From: Elusimicrobiota bacterium
GTDB lineage: Bacteria > Elusimicrobiota > Elusimicrobia > UBA1565 > UBA9628
Assembly: GCA_023249675.1 (NCBI GenBank)
Contig: JAHFCE010000014.1
Coordinates: forward strand, 1-64,000
Length of the DNA: 64,000 nucleotides
Direction of reading: 5' to 3'
The notes under the pieces are model-generated. The model had not been told where the DNA came from. It searched no databases and was given only the letters and a program-made list of their open reading frames with translations. The position numbers and the translations under genes are program-made. This document shows positions 49,213 through 59,133 of the stretch, piece by piece (position 1 is the first letter of the stretch; each line of letters starts with the position of its first letter).

Positions 49213-51204
49213 ATGCCCACGCCGAAGACCTGGACGATCGAAGCCGCCGAGCAGCTCTACAACCTTGAAGGCTGGGGCCTCAAGTATTTCGGCATCAACG
49301 CCAAGGGCAACGCCACTTTGCAGCCGAAGCGTGCGCCCGAAGGCGCGATCGACATTCTTGACGTCGTCGAGGATGTCGCCTCGCGCGGCATTAAAATGCC
49401 CGTGCTCATCCGCTTCCAGGACATCCTGCGCCGGCGCGTCGCGCTGATCAACGAGGCGTTCGGCGCGGCGATCAAGGAATACGGCTACGATGGGCGCTTT
49501 TTCGGCGTGTACCCGATCAAGGTTAACCAGCTCCGCGAGGTCGTTGAGGAAATCAGCGACGCGGGCCGCGCCTGGCAGTACGGCCTCGAGGCTGGCTCGA
49601 AGGGCGAGCTCCTCGCCGTGCTCGCGATGAACTCCTCCGATTCTCTGACGATCGTCAACGGCTATAAAGACGAGTCGATGATGCGCCTGGCGATGCTCGG
49701 CCTCAAGCTCGGCAAGAAGGTCATCGTCGTTGTCGAGAAGCTCTCCGAGCTCCGCCTGCTGCTCGACGCCGCCAAAGAGGCGGGCGTGCGGCCGCTGGTC
49801 GGCCTGCGCGTGAAGCTCCAGACGCAGGGCTCCGGCAAATGGCGCTCCTCCACGGGCCATTTCGCCAAGTTCGGCCTCACCACTCCCGAGATTCTCGCGG
49901 CTGTGGAAACGCTCAAGGCTGAGGGCCTCGGCGATTGTCTGAAACTTGTGCACTTCCACATCGGCTCCCAGGTCTGCGACATCCGCACGATCAAGGACGC
50001 GGTCAAGGAGGGCGCGCGCTACTACGCGAAACTGCGCAAGATGGGCCTCGGCGTCGAATATCTGGACTGCGGCGGAGGCCTCAGCGTCGACTACGACGGC
50101 ACGCACACAGCGGTCGACAGCTCGATGAATTACAACCTGCAGGAGTACGTGGCCGACGTGGTCTACTCGGTGCAGGAAGTCTGCAAGCAGGAAAAAGTTC
50201 CCGAGCCGAACCTCGTCACCGAGTCCGGACGCTCGATGGTCGCGCACCATGCGCTGCTCGTCGTCAACGTGTTCGGCTCGATCGAGACGGGGGCGACCCC
50301 CATCGAGTTTCGCGAGACGCCCGATGAGCACCAGGTCGTGCGCGAGCTGCGCGAGGCGACCGCGGCCCTCAACCCGAAGAACTTGGCCGAGAGCTTTCAC
50401 GACGGCCAGCAGCATCTCGAAGAGGCGTTCACCTTGTTCAAGCTCGGCTACCTTGGCCTGGAGGACAAGGCCAAGGTCGAGAATCTGTACTGGAAGCTGT
50501 GCCTCGAGATCGGCAAGCTCCTGCCCAAGGCGAAATTCGTCTCCGAGGACCTGCTCGAGATGCAGAAGGCGCTCAACGACCAGTACCTGTGCAATTTCTC
50601 GCTGTTCCAGTCCTTGCCGGACTCATGGGCGATCGGACAGCTCTTTCCCATCATGCCCCTGCACCGCCTCGATGAGGAGCCCACGCGCCGCGCGAGTTTG
50701 GTGGACATCACCTGCGACTCCGACGGCAAGATCACGAATTTCGCCTGCCACCGGAGCGCGGGCGGCACCTTGCCCGTCCACGCGCTCGAGGGCAAGCCCT
50801 ACTACCTCGGCTTCTTCCTGATGGGCGCCTACCAGGCGACGATGGGCGACATCCATAATTTATTCGGCCGCGTCAATGAAGTCCACGTGTTCCAGGACGC
50901 CGCCGAGGAAAAGGGCTACTACATCGAGGAGACGATTCAGGGCCAGACCGTCCGGGACGTTCTTTCCGGCATCCAGTACTCCGACTTCGAACTCGTGCGC
51001 ATGATCAAGGAAGCCGCCGACGCCCGGGTCAAATCCGGGGGCTTAAAGCCCCGCGAGGCCGCCGACCTCGTGGACCGCTACGAGGCGGTCCTGTCCGAGT
51101 ACACCTACGTCGACCACCTGCCGACGGCCGACGAGAACAAGCTCCTGGCGCCGCGCGCGCGCGCCAATGGCGCCGCCAAGGCGTCCGAAATCGTCGCGCC
51201 GTAA
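49213..51204 (+). CDS. speA: Biosynthetic arginine decarboxylase
   Basis: SpeA is a PLP enzyme converting arginine to agmatine for polyamine synthesis. The 663-residue protein begins with WTIEAAEQLYNLEGWGLKYF. The PLP lysine is in FFGVYPIKVNQLREVVEE. HFHIGSQVCDIRTIKDAV, YLDCGGGLSVDYDG and LVTESGRSMVAHHALLV follow, with the C-terminal CDSDGKI and PYYLGFFLMGAYQATMGDIHNLFG segments. Length and motifs fit the large biosynthetic form. No agmatinase gene is nearby. Confidence 0.95.
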   Translation: MPTPKTWTIEAAEQLYNLEGWGLKYFGINAKGNATLQPKRAPEGAIDILDVVEDVASRGIKMPVLIRFQDILRRRVALINEAFGAAIKEYGYDGRFFGVYPIKVNQLREVVEEISDAGRAWQYGLEAGSKGELLAVLAMNSSDSLTIVNGYKDESMMRLAMLGLKLGKKVIVVVEKLSELRLLLDAAKEAGVRPLVGLRVKLQTQGSGKWRSSTGHFAKFGLTTPEILAAVETLKAEGLGDCLKLVHFHIGSQVCDIRTIKDAVKEGARYYAKLRKMGLGVEYLDCGGGLSVDYDGTHTAVDSSMNYNLQEYVADVVYSVQEVCKQEKVPEPNLVTESGRSMVAHHALLVVNVFGSIETGATPIEFRETPDEHQVVRELREATAALNPKNLAESFHDGQQHLEEAFTLFKLGYLGLEDKAKVENLYWKLCLEIGKLLPKAKFVSEDLLEMQKALNDQYLCNFSLFQSLPDSWAIGQLFPIMPLHRLDEEPTRRASLVDITCDSDGKITNFACHRSAGGTLPVHALEGKPYYLGFFLMGAYQATMGDIHNLFGRVNEVHVFQDAAEEKGYYIEETIQGQTVRDVLSGIQYSDFELVRMIKEAADARVKSGGLKPREAADLVDRYEAVLSEYTYVDHLPTADENKLLAPRARANGAAKASEIVAP

Positions 51205-51223
51205 AAAACCGCCGCAGCGCGGC
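51203..51223 (-). terminator. Intrinsic terminator of era
   Basis: On the minus strand GCCGC-GCT-GCGGC is followed by GG and six Ts. It lies just beyond the era stop and overlaps the speA stop codon. Confidence 0.6.
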
Positions 51224-51233
51224 AGAGGCCGGG

Positions 51234-52127
51234 CTACGTCGAGTAGCCGAACTCCTTGAGGGACCGTGGGTCCTTGCGCCAGTCCTTGCGCACCTTGACC
51301 CAAAGCTCGAGCGTCACTGTCCGGCCGAGAAACGCCTCGAGCATGGCCTGCGCGCGCTCGGTCAATCGGTGGAGGTCCTTGCCCGCCTTGCCGATGATGA
51401 TGCCCTTCTGGCCGTCGCGCTCCACGTACAAGGTCGCGAACACGTCATCGGGTTTGCCCTGATTCTCGCGGAAGGTCTCGACAACGACGGCGACGGCGTG
51501 GGGGATCTCATCGTGGTAGAGATCGAAGACCTGCTCGCGCACGATCTCGGAGGCGAAGAAGCGCTCCCAGCGGTCGGAGAGCTGGCCTTTCTCGTAGAAC
51601 GGCTCGCTCTCGGGAAGACGGGCGATGATCTCCGCTTTTAATTCCTCGACGCCCTGGCCCTTGAGCGCGGAGATGCGAAAGACCTTGTCCGCCTTGAGCG
51701 CGGCCGCGTAGGCCGCTTCGATGGCCGCGAGCTTCGTTTCGGGCACGTCGCGGTCGCACTTGTTGATGACGAGCACGACCGGGGTGCCGGGGCGCACATG
51801 AGTGTCGCCGACCTTCCGAGGATCGGCCTCGACGGCGTCCACCATGTAGACGATGAGGTCGGCGTCCTCGCGGATCGCGCGCGCGGATTCGACGCGCAGG
51901 CTTTTTTGCAGTTGGTCGGCGGGCTCATCGATGAGGCCGGGCGTGTCGAGGAAGCAGGCCTGGAATTGCTCGCCTTCGAGGATGCCGAGGATGCGATGCC
52001 GAGTCGTCTGCGGCTTGTGTGAGACGATCGACAGCTTGAACTTGAGTAGCGAGTTCAGCAACGTGGATTTGCCCACGTTGGGGCGTCCGGCGAGGGCGAC
52101 GAAGCCGGCTTTGTGGGGGGTGGTCAA
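51234..52127 (-). CDS. era: GTPase Era
   Basis: Era is a membrane-associated GTPase needed for 30S maturation. The P-loop is GRPNVGKSTLLNSL, switch II is FLDTPGLIDEPA, and NKCD gives guanine specificity. The C-terminal KH domain contains RDGQKGIIIGKAGKDLHRL, then LELWVKVRKDWRKDPRSLKEFGY. It has 297 residues from the TTG start at 52127. That codon aligns with the family's usual start just before the G domain and is seven bases after TG-C-TAGACT. An upstream ATG would add 36 residues of low-complexity sequence. Confidence 0.93.
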   Translation of the reverse strand: MTTPHKAGFVALAGRPNVGKSTLLNSLLKFKLSIVSHKPQTTRHRILGILEGEQFQACFLDTPGLIDEPADQLQKSLRVESARAIREDADLIVYMVDAVEADPRKVGDTHVRPGTPVVLVINKCDRDVPETKLAAIEAAYAAALKADKVFRISALKGQGVEELKAEIIARLPESEPFYEKGQLSDRWERFFASEIVREQVFDLYHDEIPHAVAVVVETFRENQGKPDDVFATLYVERDGQKGIIIGKAGKDLHRLTERAQAMLEAFLGRTVTLELWVKVRKDWRKDPRSLKEFGYST

Positions 52128-52384
52128 GACGCCTAGTCTAGCAATTCGGCCGGGGGCGGGGGCTGTCGGCTCCGCCGGCCGGCACCGCGACCGCGCGGGT
52201 CCTTCGTTTTCAAAAAAATAACGCTTTGTCTGCATGCGTAATTAACATCGCGCGCGCGATGCGAATAGCACTTATTTTTACTTCTTAATTTTTACAAAAA
52301 CGCGGGAAATTGAGCGCATCTGACGGAACAAAAATGGCCGCTCGATCGTATGAAGGTGAGGGCTTTTCAGTCCTTGGAGGAGTG
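52128..52384. other. AT-rich intergenic region between era and the HNH gene
   Basis: The part next to era holds its -10 box (TAGACT, 52140-52135). The centre, about 52210-52310, is strikingly AT-rich for this chromosome, with runs of A and T and a GCGCGCGCGAT stretch. It may mark the edge of inserted DNA with the HNH gene. No gene or clear terminator is seen. Confidence 0.35.
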
Positions 52385-53442
52385 ATGCGAAAAAACCTGC
52401 AATTGCTGACGAATGCGGAGTTGATCGGTTCTCTGAAGTCGCTGGCGGGCGATGAGCGGTGCACCATTGTCTCCGTGCTCCGGCACTTGAATGAATTCGA
52501 TCGCAGGCGGCTGGCGATGGAGGAAGGCTTTCCTTCTCTTTTCGAATATTGCGCGCGGGAGTTGCGCTACGCGCAGGGTGAGGCGGCGCGTCGAATTCAT
52601 GCCGCGCGGGCGGCGTCTAAATATCCGATTCTGTATCGCGCGATCGAGCGCGGGCTGCTGACGTTGACGACGGTTTCACTGATTGCTCCCCATTTGAAAT
52701 GGGACAACTACCGGAGGTTGATCCGGTCGTCCATTGGCCGCAGTACGCGTGAAGTCGAGGCGTTGATCGCTTCGTTGGTTCCGCTCACGGTCGTGCCCGC
52801 TGAGCGCGTTCATTTTGTGGCAGTCGAGGCAACAGTGCCGCGCACCGAAGCCGAAGGCCTCTTCTTTCCGCCGATCGCAGTCGAGTCGCCCGCGACTTTC
52901 CCAGCGCCTTCTTCGATTCCCGCGGAGCTGCCCGCAATTCCCGCCGCGCTTCCCGTTCGGCGCGTGCATTTTTCGTTCACGGCCGATGAGGCGTTCCTGC
53001 GGGACGTCGAGCGTGCGAAAGAATTATCGCGGCACAAATGGCCAGCGGGACGATTGGAGGATGTGTTTGCTGGGGCGATCCAAGCCCTTTTGGAAAAGAT
53101 CGATCCCGGTAAACGGAATCAAAAGCAACGGCGGCGGACAGTCGCATCCGATGCGAGAAGCCGACACATCCCGCAGTCCGTGAGAGACGAGGTCTGGCGC
53201 CGCGATGGAGGGCGATGCGTCTTCGTGTCTTCGGACGGCCGCGTCTGCGGCGCCCGGGCGGGACTTCAGGTTGACCACGTTGCTCCTGGGCGCTCGGGGG
53301 AGTCTCGAATGATCCCGGCAATCTTCGTCTCTTGTGCCGCGCCCACAACGCCTTCGAGGCCCGGCGTGTCTTTGGCGACGCGACCATAGACGCGGCCGTC
53401 GCTCGACGAAGCGGAGCCTTGCGCAGGGGGGTGAAAATATAA
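52385..53442 (+). pseudogene. HNH endonuclease-like gene, frameshifted in the HNH motif
   Basis: The N-terminal part (LLTNAELIGSLKSLAGDERC, then RRRLAMEEGFPSLFEYCARE and YAQGEAARRIHAARAASKYP) and the later HIPQSVRDEVWRRDGGRCVF match a family of HNH nucleases with a helical N-terminus. After CGARAGLQVDHVAP the frame changes. The expected continuation, LGGVSNDPGNLRLLCRAHNA then FEARRVFG, is in another frame and ends at 53442. One base is missing near 53288-53300. The gene is therefore broken or the base was missed. ATG 52385 follows GGAGGAG. Confidence 0.75.
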
Positions 53443-53457
53443 GAAAATGCGGGGGAA

Positions 53458-54567
53458 TTGACCGGTTTATACGTCCACATACCGTTCTGCTCGGTGAAGT
53501 GTTTCTATTGCGACTTCGCCGCCTATTCCGGGCAGAACAAGCTTGCCGACCGCTACCTCGCCGCGCTCGAGGCTGAGGCGGCCCTGCATCCGGCGGCGGC
53601 GCCCGAGACCTTGTACGTGGGCGGCGGCACGCCCTCCGAGCTGACGGCCCCGCAGATCTGCGATTTGTTCGCGCGCCTGCGGCGCGCGTACCCGAATTCA
53701 CGCTTCGTCGAGGCCACTTTCGAGGGGAACCCTGAAAGTCTCGATGAGGGAAAACTCGCCGTTCTCGCGCGCGAGGGCGTGACCCGGCTCTCCATCGGCC
53801 TGCAAACCGCCGATGACGCCTTGCTGCCCGCGATCGGCCGCCGCCACACCGCGGCCGAGTTCTCAGAGATATTCAAGGCCGCGCGTCGCGCCGGCATCCC
53901 GGCGCTGTCGGTGGACCTGATGTTCGGCCTGCCGGGCCAGACGCTCGACAGCTTGCGCGCGACGCTCGACTTCGTTCTGGCGCTGGCGCCGGAGCACATC
54001 TCGCTGTACGGTCTTCAAGTCGAAGACCGTACCTTGTTCGCCAAGCGCGGGGTGTTGGAAGACTCCGACCTCGGCCGAGCGATGTTCGAGCTGTCGATGA
54101 AGGCGCTGGCCCAGGCCGGTCTTGAGCAGTACGAGATTTCGAATTACGCCCGGCCCGGCCACCGCTCCGCGCACAACATCAACTACTGGAAGCGCGGCGA
54201 CTACATCGGCCTCGGCTGTTCGGCGGCCTCTTATTATGGCGGGCGCCGCCAGGCCAACGAGGAGCGGATCCCGGCGTATCTCGACGCCATCGAGAGCGGG
54301 CGGCGGCCGCTCGCTGAGAACGAAGCTCCGAAAGGCCTCGAGGCGCTGGGAGAAGAGGCGTTTCTTGGGCTGCGCTTGATCCGAGGCTTCGAGCCGTCGG
54401 AGGCGCTGCGGTCCGCCTTCGCGGGTCCGTGGACCGTTTTGAAGGCGCGGGGCCTCGTCTGTGAGGACGGACCGCGCTGGCGCCTGACGAGCGAAGGCGT
54501 GTTTCTCGCCAACGACGTTTTTCGAGAGTTCGTGCCGCCGTTTGATCGTGAGGAGGCCGTCCGATGA
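53458..54567 (+). CDS. hemW: Radical SAM protein HemW-like (coproporphyrinogen III oxidase family)
   Basis: HemW binds heme and SAM and probably inserts heme into apoproteins; true HemN oxidises coproporphyrinogen III. The 369-residue protein begins TGLYVHIPFCSVKCFYCDFA, with Cys11, Cys15 and Cys18, followed by LYVGGGTPSEL, GVTRLSIGLQTADD and ISLYGLQVEDRTLFAKRG. The late HNINYWKRGDYIGLGCSAAS fits HemW. The fourth HemN-specific cysteine (CxxxCxxCxC) is absent, which favours HemW. The start is TTG; GGGGGAA lies upstream. It overlaps the PhoH-like gene as ATGA. Confidence 0.87.
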   Translation: MTGLYVHIPFCSVKCFYCDFAAYSGQNKLADRYLAALEAEAALHPAAAPETLYVGGGTPSELTAPQICDLFARLRRAYPNSRFVEATFEGNPESLDEGKLAVLAREGVTRLSIGLQTADDALLPAIGRRHTAAEFSEIFKAARRAGIPALSVDLMFGLPGQTLDSLRATLDFVLALAPEHISLYGLQVEDRTLFAKRGVLEDSDLGRAMFELSMKALAQAGLEQYEISNYARPGHRSAHNINYWKRGDYIGLGCSAASYYGGRRQANEERIPAYLDAIESGRRPLAENEAPKGLEALGEEAFLGLRLIRGFEPSEALRSAFAGPWTVLKARGLVCEDGPRWRLTSEGVFLANDVFREFVPPFDREEAVR

Positions 54568-55865
54568 AGACCTTCGTGCTCGACACCAATGTGATTCTTC
54601 ATGATCCGATGTCCATTTTCTCCTTCGAAGGCTCGCGCGTCGTCCTTCCGCTGACCGTCATCGAGGAACTCGACACCTTCAAGCGCAGCAACGATGAGCG
54701 CGGCCGCTCGGCCCGCTTCGTGTCGCGCAAGCTCGACGAGCTGCGCAAGGGCGGCAAGTTGTCGAACTGGGTTCCGCTCGAGCACGGCGGCAAGCTCAAG
54801 GTCGAGATCCAGGTTTCCGACGGCCTGCCGAAGGCGTTCTCCGCCCATACCAAGGACAATGAAATCCTCTCCTGCGCGCTGTATCTCAAGAAGCAGGGCG
54901 AGAACATCGTCTTCATTTCGAAGGACATCAATCTTCGGATCAAAGCCGAGTCCCTGGGCCTCGAGACGCAGGACTTCGAGAAGGAAAAGGTCGACCTCGA
55001 CGAGCTGTACAAGGGCTGGCGCGAGGCCGCCGTTTCCGGCGAGGAGATCGACGCCTTCTACAAGGACAAGCGTCTACCGACGTCGATCGGCGATCTCATT
55101 CCGAACGAATTCGTGATCCTGAAGGCCGAGGGCACCTCAAAGAGCGCGCTGGCCCGCTACGACCTGAAGACGAAGTCGCTCGTGCCGCTGGTGCGCGCCG
55201 AATCGGCGCCCTGGGGCATCAAGCCGCTGAACATGGAGCAGCGCTTCGCGCTTGAGTTGCTGCTCAACCCCGACATCTCGTTGGTGACCCTTGTCGGCCT
55301 TGCCGGCTCGGGCAAGACCATGCTGGCGCTGGCGGCCGCACTCCAGCAAACGCTCGAGGAGAAGCTGTACCGCCGCATCCTTGTCGCCCGCCCGGTCATC
55401 GCGGTCGGCCACGATCTTGGATTTCTGCCCGGCACGAAGGAAGAGAAGCTGACCAACTGGATGGGCGCGATTTACGACAACCTGTCCTACCTGCTCGAGA
55501 AGCCGAAGGGTGCCCTCGACACGGCGGACATGGACATCCAGATGCTGATGGAAGAGGGAGTCCTCGAGATCGAGGCGGTCACCTACCTGCGCGGCCGGAC
55601 CTTGCCGGGCCTGCTGATCATCATCGACGACGCGCAGAACTTGACGCCGCACGAGATCAAGACGATCATCTCGCGCGCCGGCCAGGGCGCCAAGATCGTG
55701 CTGACCGGCGACCCTCACCAGGTGGACAACTACTACCTCGACGCGGCGTCAAACGGCCTGACCAACCTCGTCGATCGCTTCAAGGGCCAGGGTCTGTTCG
55801 GCCATGTCACCTTCACCAAGAGCGAGCGCTCCGTGCTGGCCGCGCTGGCCTCGGACCTGCTGTAA
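54564..55865 (+). CDS. PhoH-like ATPase with N-terminal PIN domain
   Basis: The 433-residue protein joins a PIN nuclease domain (KTFVLDTNVILHDP with Asp7, then VIEELDTFKR and CALYLKKQGENIVFISKDIN) to a PhoH ATPase/helicase domain. The latter has Walker A GLAGSGKTMLALAAAL and Walker B LLIIIDDAQNLTPHEIKTII, then GAKIVLTGDPHQVDNYYLD. This architecture (YlaK or PhoH2-like) suggests an RNA helicase-nuclease. It lies between hemW and valS with one- to four-base overlaps. Confidence 0.9.
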   Translation: MKTFVLDTNVILHDPMSIFSFEGSRVVLPLTVIEELDTFKRSNDERGRSARFVSRKLDELRKGGKLSNWVPLEHGGKLKVEIQVSDGLPKAFSAHTKDNEILSCALYLKKQGENIVFISKDINLRIKAESLGLETQDFEKEKVDLDELYKGWREAAVSGEEIDAFYKDKRLPTSIGDLIPNEFVILKAEGTSKSALARYDLKTKSLVPLVRAESAPWGIKPLNMEQRFALELLLNPDISLVTLVGLAGSGKTMLALAAALQQTLEEKLYRRILVARPVIAVGHDLGFLPGTKEEKLTNWMGAIYDNLSYLLEKPKGALDTADMDIQMLMEEGVLEIEAVTYLRGRTLPGLLIIIDDAQNLTPHEIKTIISRAGQGAKIVLTGDPHQVDNYYLDAASNGLTNLVDRFKGQGLFGHVTFTKSERSVLAALASDLL

Positions 55866-58489
55866 TGCTCGAGAAAGCCTACGATCCCAAGCCGGTCGAG
55901 GCGGCGCGCCTCGCAGCCTGGGACGCGGCGCGGCTTTCCCATTGCGAGCCTCGAGACGGAGCCCGGCCGTACGCGATCGTCATTCCGCCGCCCAATGTGA
56001 CCGGCGCGCTCCACGTTGGGCACGCGCTCAACAACACGCTTCAGGACGCCTTCATCAGACATCAGCGGCTGACAGGAGCCCAAACGTGCTGGGTGCCCGG
56101 CTGCGATCATGGCGGCATCGCCACGCAGAACGTGATGGAGAAGCAGCTCAAGGCCGAGAAGGCGGACCGCCATGCGCTTGGCCGCGACGCCTTTCTCGAG
56201 CGCATGCAGCAGTGGACGCGAGATTGCAAAAAAACAATTTTAGGCCAACTGCACCGTCTGGGATGTTCATTGGATTGGGAACGCGAGGCGTTCACAATGG
56301 ATGAGCCTCGCGCCAAGGCCGTGTTTCACGCCTTCAAGACGCTCTGGGACCGAGGCTTGATCTACCGCGGCGAGCGGCTGGTGAACTGGTGCGTGCGCTG
56401 CGGGACGGCGTTGTCCGACATCGAAGCAGAAAGAGAAGAACGCAAGGGCGCTCTGTACCACATCCACTACCGCTGCGAGGACGGTTCTGAGGGCGTCGTC
56501 GTCGCCACGACCCGGCCGATCACGATGTTCGGCGATACCGCAGTGGCCGTCAATCCGAAGGACGCGCGCTGGAAGCGCATGGTCGGCAAGAAGGTGTTGA
56601 TCCCGTTCATTGATCGCGCGATCCCCGTTATCGAGGACTCCTACGTCGAATTCGAGTTCGGCACCGGCGCGTTGAAGATCACGCCGGCGCACGATCAGAA
56701 TGATTGGGAGCTGGGCCTGCGCCACAAGCTTCCGGCGATCAAAGCCATCGGTCCGGACGGCAAGCTGACCGAGGCGGCGGGACCTTACGCCGGCCTCTCG
56801 CGCGAGAAGGCGCAGGATCAGGTCGTCGCCGACCTCGAGGCGCGGGGCTTCCTGCGCAAGAAAGAAGATCACAAGAGCGCGGTGCAGACATGTTACCGCT
56901 GCAATTCCGTCATTGAGCCGTTGTTGTCGCTGCAGTGGTTCGTCCAACAAACGGAGTTGGCCAAGGCGCCCTTAAAGGCGTTAGACGCGGGCGAGTTCAA
57001 GATTTATCCCAAGAACTGGGAAAAACCTTACCGTGATTGGCTGGTGAATATCAAAGATTGGTGCGTGTCGAGACAGATCTGGTGGGGCCACCGCATTCCG
57101 GTCTGGTACAAGGACGGGCAGAAACCGCTCGTGAGCCGGGAGTCGCCCGGCGCGGGCTGGACCCAGGATCCCGATGTGCTCGACACCTGGTTTTCCTCGG
57201 CGCTGTGGCCTCTCGCCGTGTTCGGCTGGCCCGAGAAGACCAAGGACCTTGCCGCCTTCTACCCGACCGCAACCCTCGTCACCGGCTACGAGATCCTGTA
57301 TCTTTGGGTTGCCCGCATGCAGATGATGGGGCTGGCCTTCGAGGGCAAGGTCCCGTTCGCCGACGCGGTGATCCATGGCATCGTGCGCGACAAGAGCGGA
57401 AAAAAGATGTCGAAGTCGCTGGGCAACGTGATTGACCCGCTTCTCATGATGGACAAGCACGGGACCGACGCCCTGCGCTTCGCGCTGATGGCGCAGGCGC
57501 ATCCGGGCAAGGACATCGCCTTCGATGAGCAGTCCGTCGTCGGCGCGCGCAATTTCGTCAACAAGCTTTGGAACTCGACGCGCTTTGTTCTGATGAACCT
57601 CCCGCCGCCTGCGGCGGCGGTGTCTTATAGGCTTGAGAAGCTCCCGCGTGGCCGCCTGGAGCTCGCCGATCAGTGGATTTTGTCCCGCTACCAGGCGGCG
57701 CTCGCGAAGGCCCGGACCTCGCTCGACGCCTACGATCCGGCCGCGGCCGCCGAGGCCTTGTATGTCTTCCTGTGGGACGAGTTTTGTGCGTGGTACATCG
57801 AGCTCGCCAAGGCGCGCCTTCTTGGAATCGACGGGGAGGAGAAAGAGAACGCGCGAACGATCCTCGTCTCGGTGCTTGTCGGATCGCTGAAGGCTCTCCA
57901 CCCCATCATGCCGTTCGTCACCGAGGAGATTTATGCCGCGGTCAAGGGATATGCGGGTGAGTCGGCGGAATTTTTACTCCAGGGCGGCTATCAGGACGCG
58001 GGTTGCGATTGGTCGAATCCGGAGGCGGAAAAAGAAATGAGCCGAGTGATGGCCGCCGTGACCTCGATTCGCTCCCTGCGCTCCCAGCTGAACGTTCCGC
58101 CGGGCCTCAAGATCAAGGCCGTCGCCGAGGGCCCGTTTGCGCCGGCCGTGATCGGCCGGCACCGCGCCTACGCGATGTCTTTGGCTCAACTCGAGAGCGT
58201 CGAGCCCGTCAACGGCGGCCGGCCGCCCCAGAGCGCGACCGCCGTCGCCGAGGGCGTGACCTTCTTCATTCCGCTTGCGGGCGTCATCGATTTCGCCAAG
58301 GAGCGCGAGCGTCTGGCCAAGGATCTCGCCAAGGCCGAGGGCGATATTGTGAAGTGCGCCGCGAAGCTCAGGAATCTGTCTGCCGCTGCGAGCGCGCCTG
58401 TGGAGACAGTCGCGCAAGCCCAGGAACAGCATGACGCGGCGCTTGCTCGACGCGACCGTCTCAAAGAGACGATCGCCGTCCTCTCGTGA
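55865..58489 (+). CDS. valS: Valyl-tRNA synthetase
   Basis: ValS charges tRNA-Val and edits mischarged threonine. The 874-residue protein begins with AYDPKPVEAARLAAWDAARL. The class I HIGH motif is PPNVTGALHVGHALNNTLQD (His50 to His53 as HVGH), the CP1 editing domain holds TTRPITMFGDTAVAV, and the KMSKS loop is SGKKMSKSLGNVIDP. A C-terminal coiled coil (FAKERERLAKDLAKAEGDIV) is typical of ValS. The start shares a base with the PhoH-like stop, and the end overlaps the next gene as GTGA. Confidence 0.98.
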   Translation: MLEKAYDPKPVEAARLAAWDAARLSHCEPRDGARPYAIVIPPPNVTGALHVGHALNNTLQDAFIRHQRLTGAQTCWVPGCDHGGIATQNVMEKQLKAEKADRHALGRDAFLERMQQWTRDCKKTILGQLHRLGCSLDWEREAFTMDEPRAKAVFHAFKTLWDRGLIYRGERLVNWCVRCGTALSDIEAEREERKGALYHIHYRCEDGSEGVVVATTRPITMFGDTAVAVNPKDARWKRMVGKKVLIPFIDRAIPVIEDSYVEFEFGTGALKITPAHDQNDWELGLRHKLPAIKAIGPDGKLTEAAGPYAGLSREKAQDQVVADLEARGFLRKKEDHKSAVQTCYRCNSVIEPLLSLQWFVQQTELAKAPLKALDAGEFKIYPKNWEKPYRDWLVNIKDWCVSRQIWWGHRIPVWYKDGQKPLVSRESPGAGWTQDPDVLDTWFSSALWPLAVFGWPEKTKDLAAFYPTATLVTGYEILYLWVARMQMMGLAFEGKVPFADAVIHGIVRDKSGKKMSKSLGNVIDPLLMMDKHGTDALRFALMAQAHPGKDIAFDEQSVVGARNFVNKLWNSTRFVLMNLPPPAAAVSYRLEKLPRGRLELADQWILSRYQAALAKARTSLDAYDPAAAAEALYVFLWDEFCAWYIELAKARLLGIDGEEKENARTILVSVLVGSLKALHPIMPFVTEEIYAAVKGYAGESAEFLLQGGYQDAGCDWSNPEAEKEMSRVMAAVTSIRSLRSQLNVPPGLKIKAVAEGPFAPAVIGRHRAYAMSLAQLESVEPVNGGRPPQSATAVAEGVTFFIPLAGVIDFAKERERLAKDLAKAEGDIVKCAAKLRNLSAAASAPVETVAQAQEQHDAALARRDRLKETIAVLS

Positions 58490-59133
58490 GGCTCGGCGTA
58501 CTCGCCGTTCTTCTTGCGGTCGCGGCTTCGGCGCAGTCGCCGTCCATCTCGACCATGACGGCGAAGGCGAAGACGAACATCGCCGGTTCGCTGCATGCGG
58601 TGATCCATAAGGATGCCGCGGACTGGGAGCCGTTGTCCTTGCGCGAGGGGGGCGTCCCCGGTTCGGCCGACAACTCGGTCTCGCTGAAGGTGCTCAAGGT
58701 CAAGGGTCGCCTGAAGGGCGACCGAGCGAAGGCCAAGGCTACGGCGCGCCTGCACACAGGGGACAAGGACTCGCGATGGCTCGTCATTTCCCTGTATCCG
58801 AAGGCGCTTGAACGCAGGCGGACTCACCTCGAAATCCGCTTTCGTGTCTTTGAAAGTTTCATCGAAGAGGCGCAGGCCGCCGCCGTTACCGTCACGGATC
58901 GCCGCCCGGAAACGCCTCGTGTACGAGATTCCTTCGATCTTCGCGAGGAAGGGACTGAATATCAGGAAGAGCAGCCCGGATCGGGGCAGTTCGTTGTCGC
59001 CGAACTGGACCCGCGTCCGGGAGCTTCTTCTGTCAACTCCGGCCGCCTTGAGACGGCGGAGTTTGCCGACAAGGAGCTGGGCTTCGTGAACCTATCCTGG
59101 TCGGTCAAGGGCGTGCGGGCCGCGGGGAAGTGA
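58486..59133 (+). CDS. Hypothetical secreted protein
   Basis: I do not recognise this 215-residue protein. It starts at GTG overlapping the valS stop, with a short signal peptide (RLGVLAVLLAVAASAQS). The mature part is mostly beta-like and basic in its first half, with no cysteines and no catalytic motif visible. It overlaps the end of the convergent HPPD-like gene by 29 bases. Confidence 0.6.
   Translation: MRLGVLAVLLAVAASAQSPSISTMTAKAKTNIAGSLHAVIHKDAADWEPLSLREGGVPGSADNSVSLKVLKVKGRLKGDRAKAKATARLHTGDKDSRWLVISLYPKALERRRTHLEIRFRVFESFIEEAQAAAVTVTDRRPETPRVRDSFDLREEGTEYQEEQPGSGQFVVAELDPRPGASSVNSGRLETAEFADKELGFVNLSWSVKGVRAAGK

Noticed and set aside
53436-53457. Leaderless promoter before hemW
   Set aside because: TATAAG and GAAAAT can be read there, but the GGGGGAA just before the TTG could be a Shine-Dalgarno, so I did not count it.
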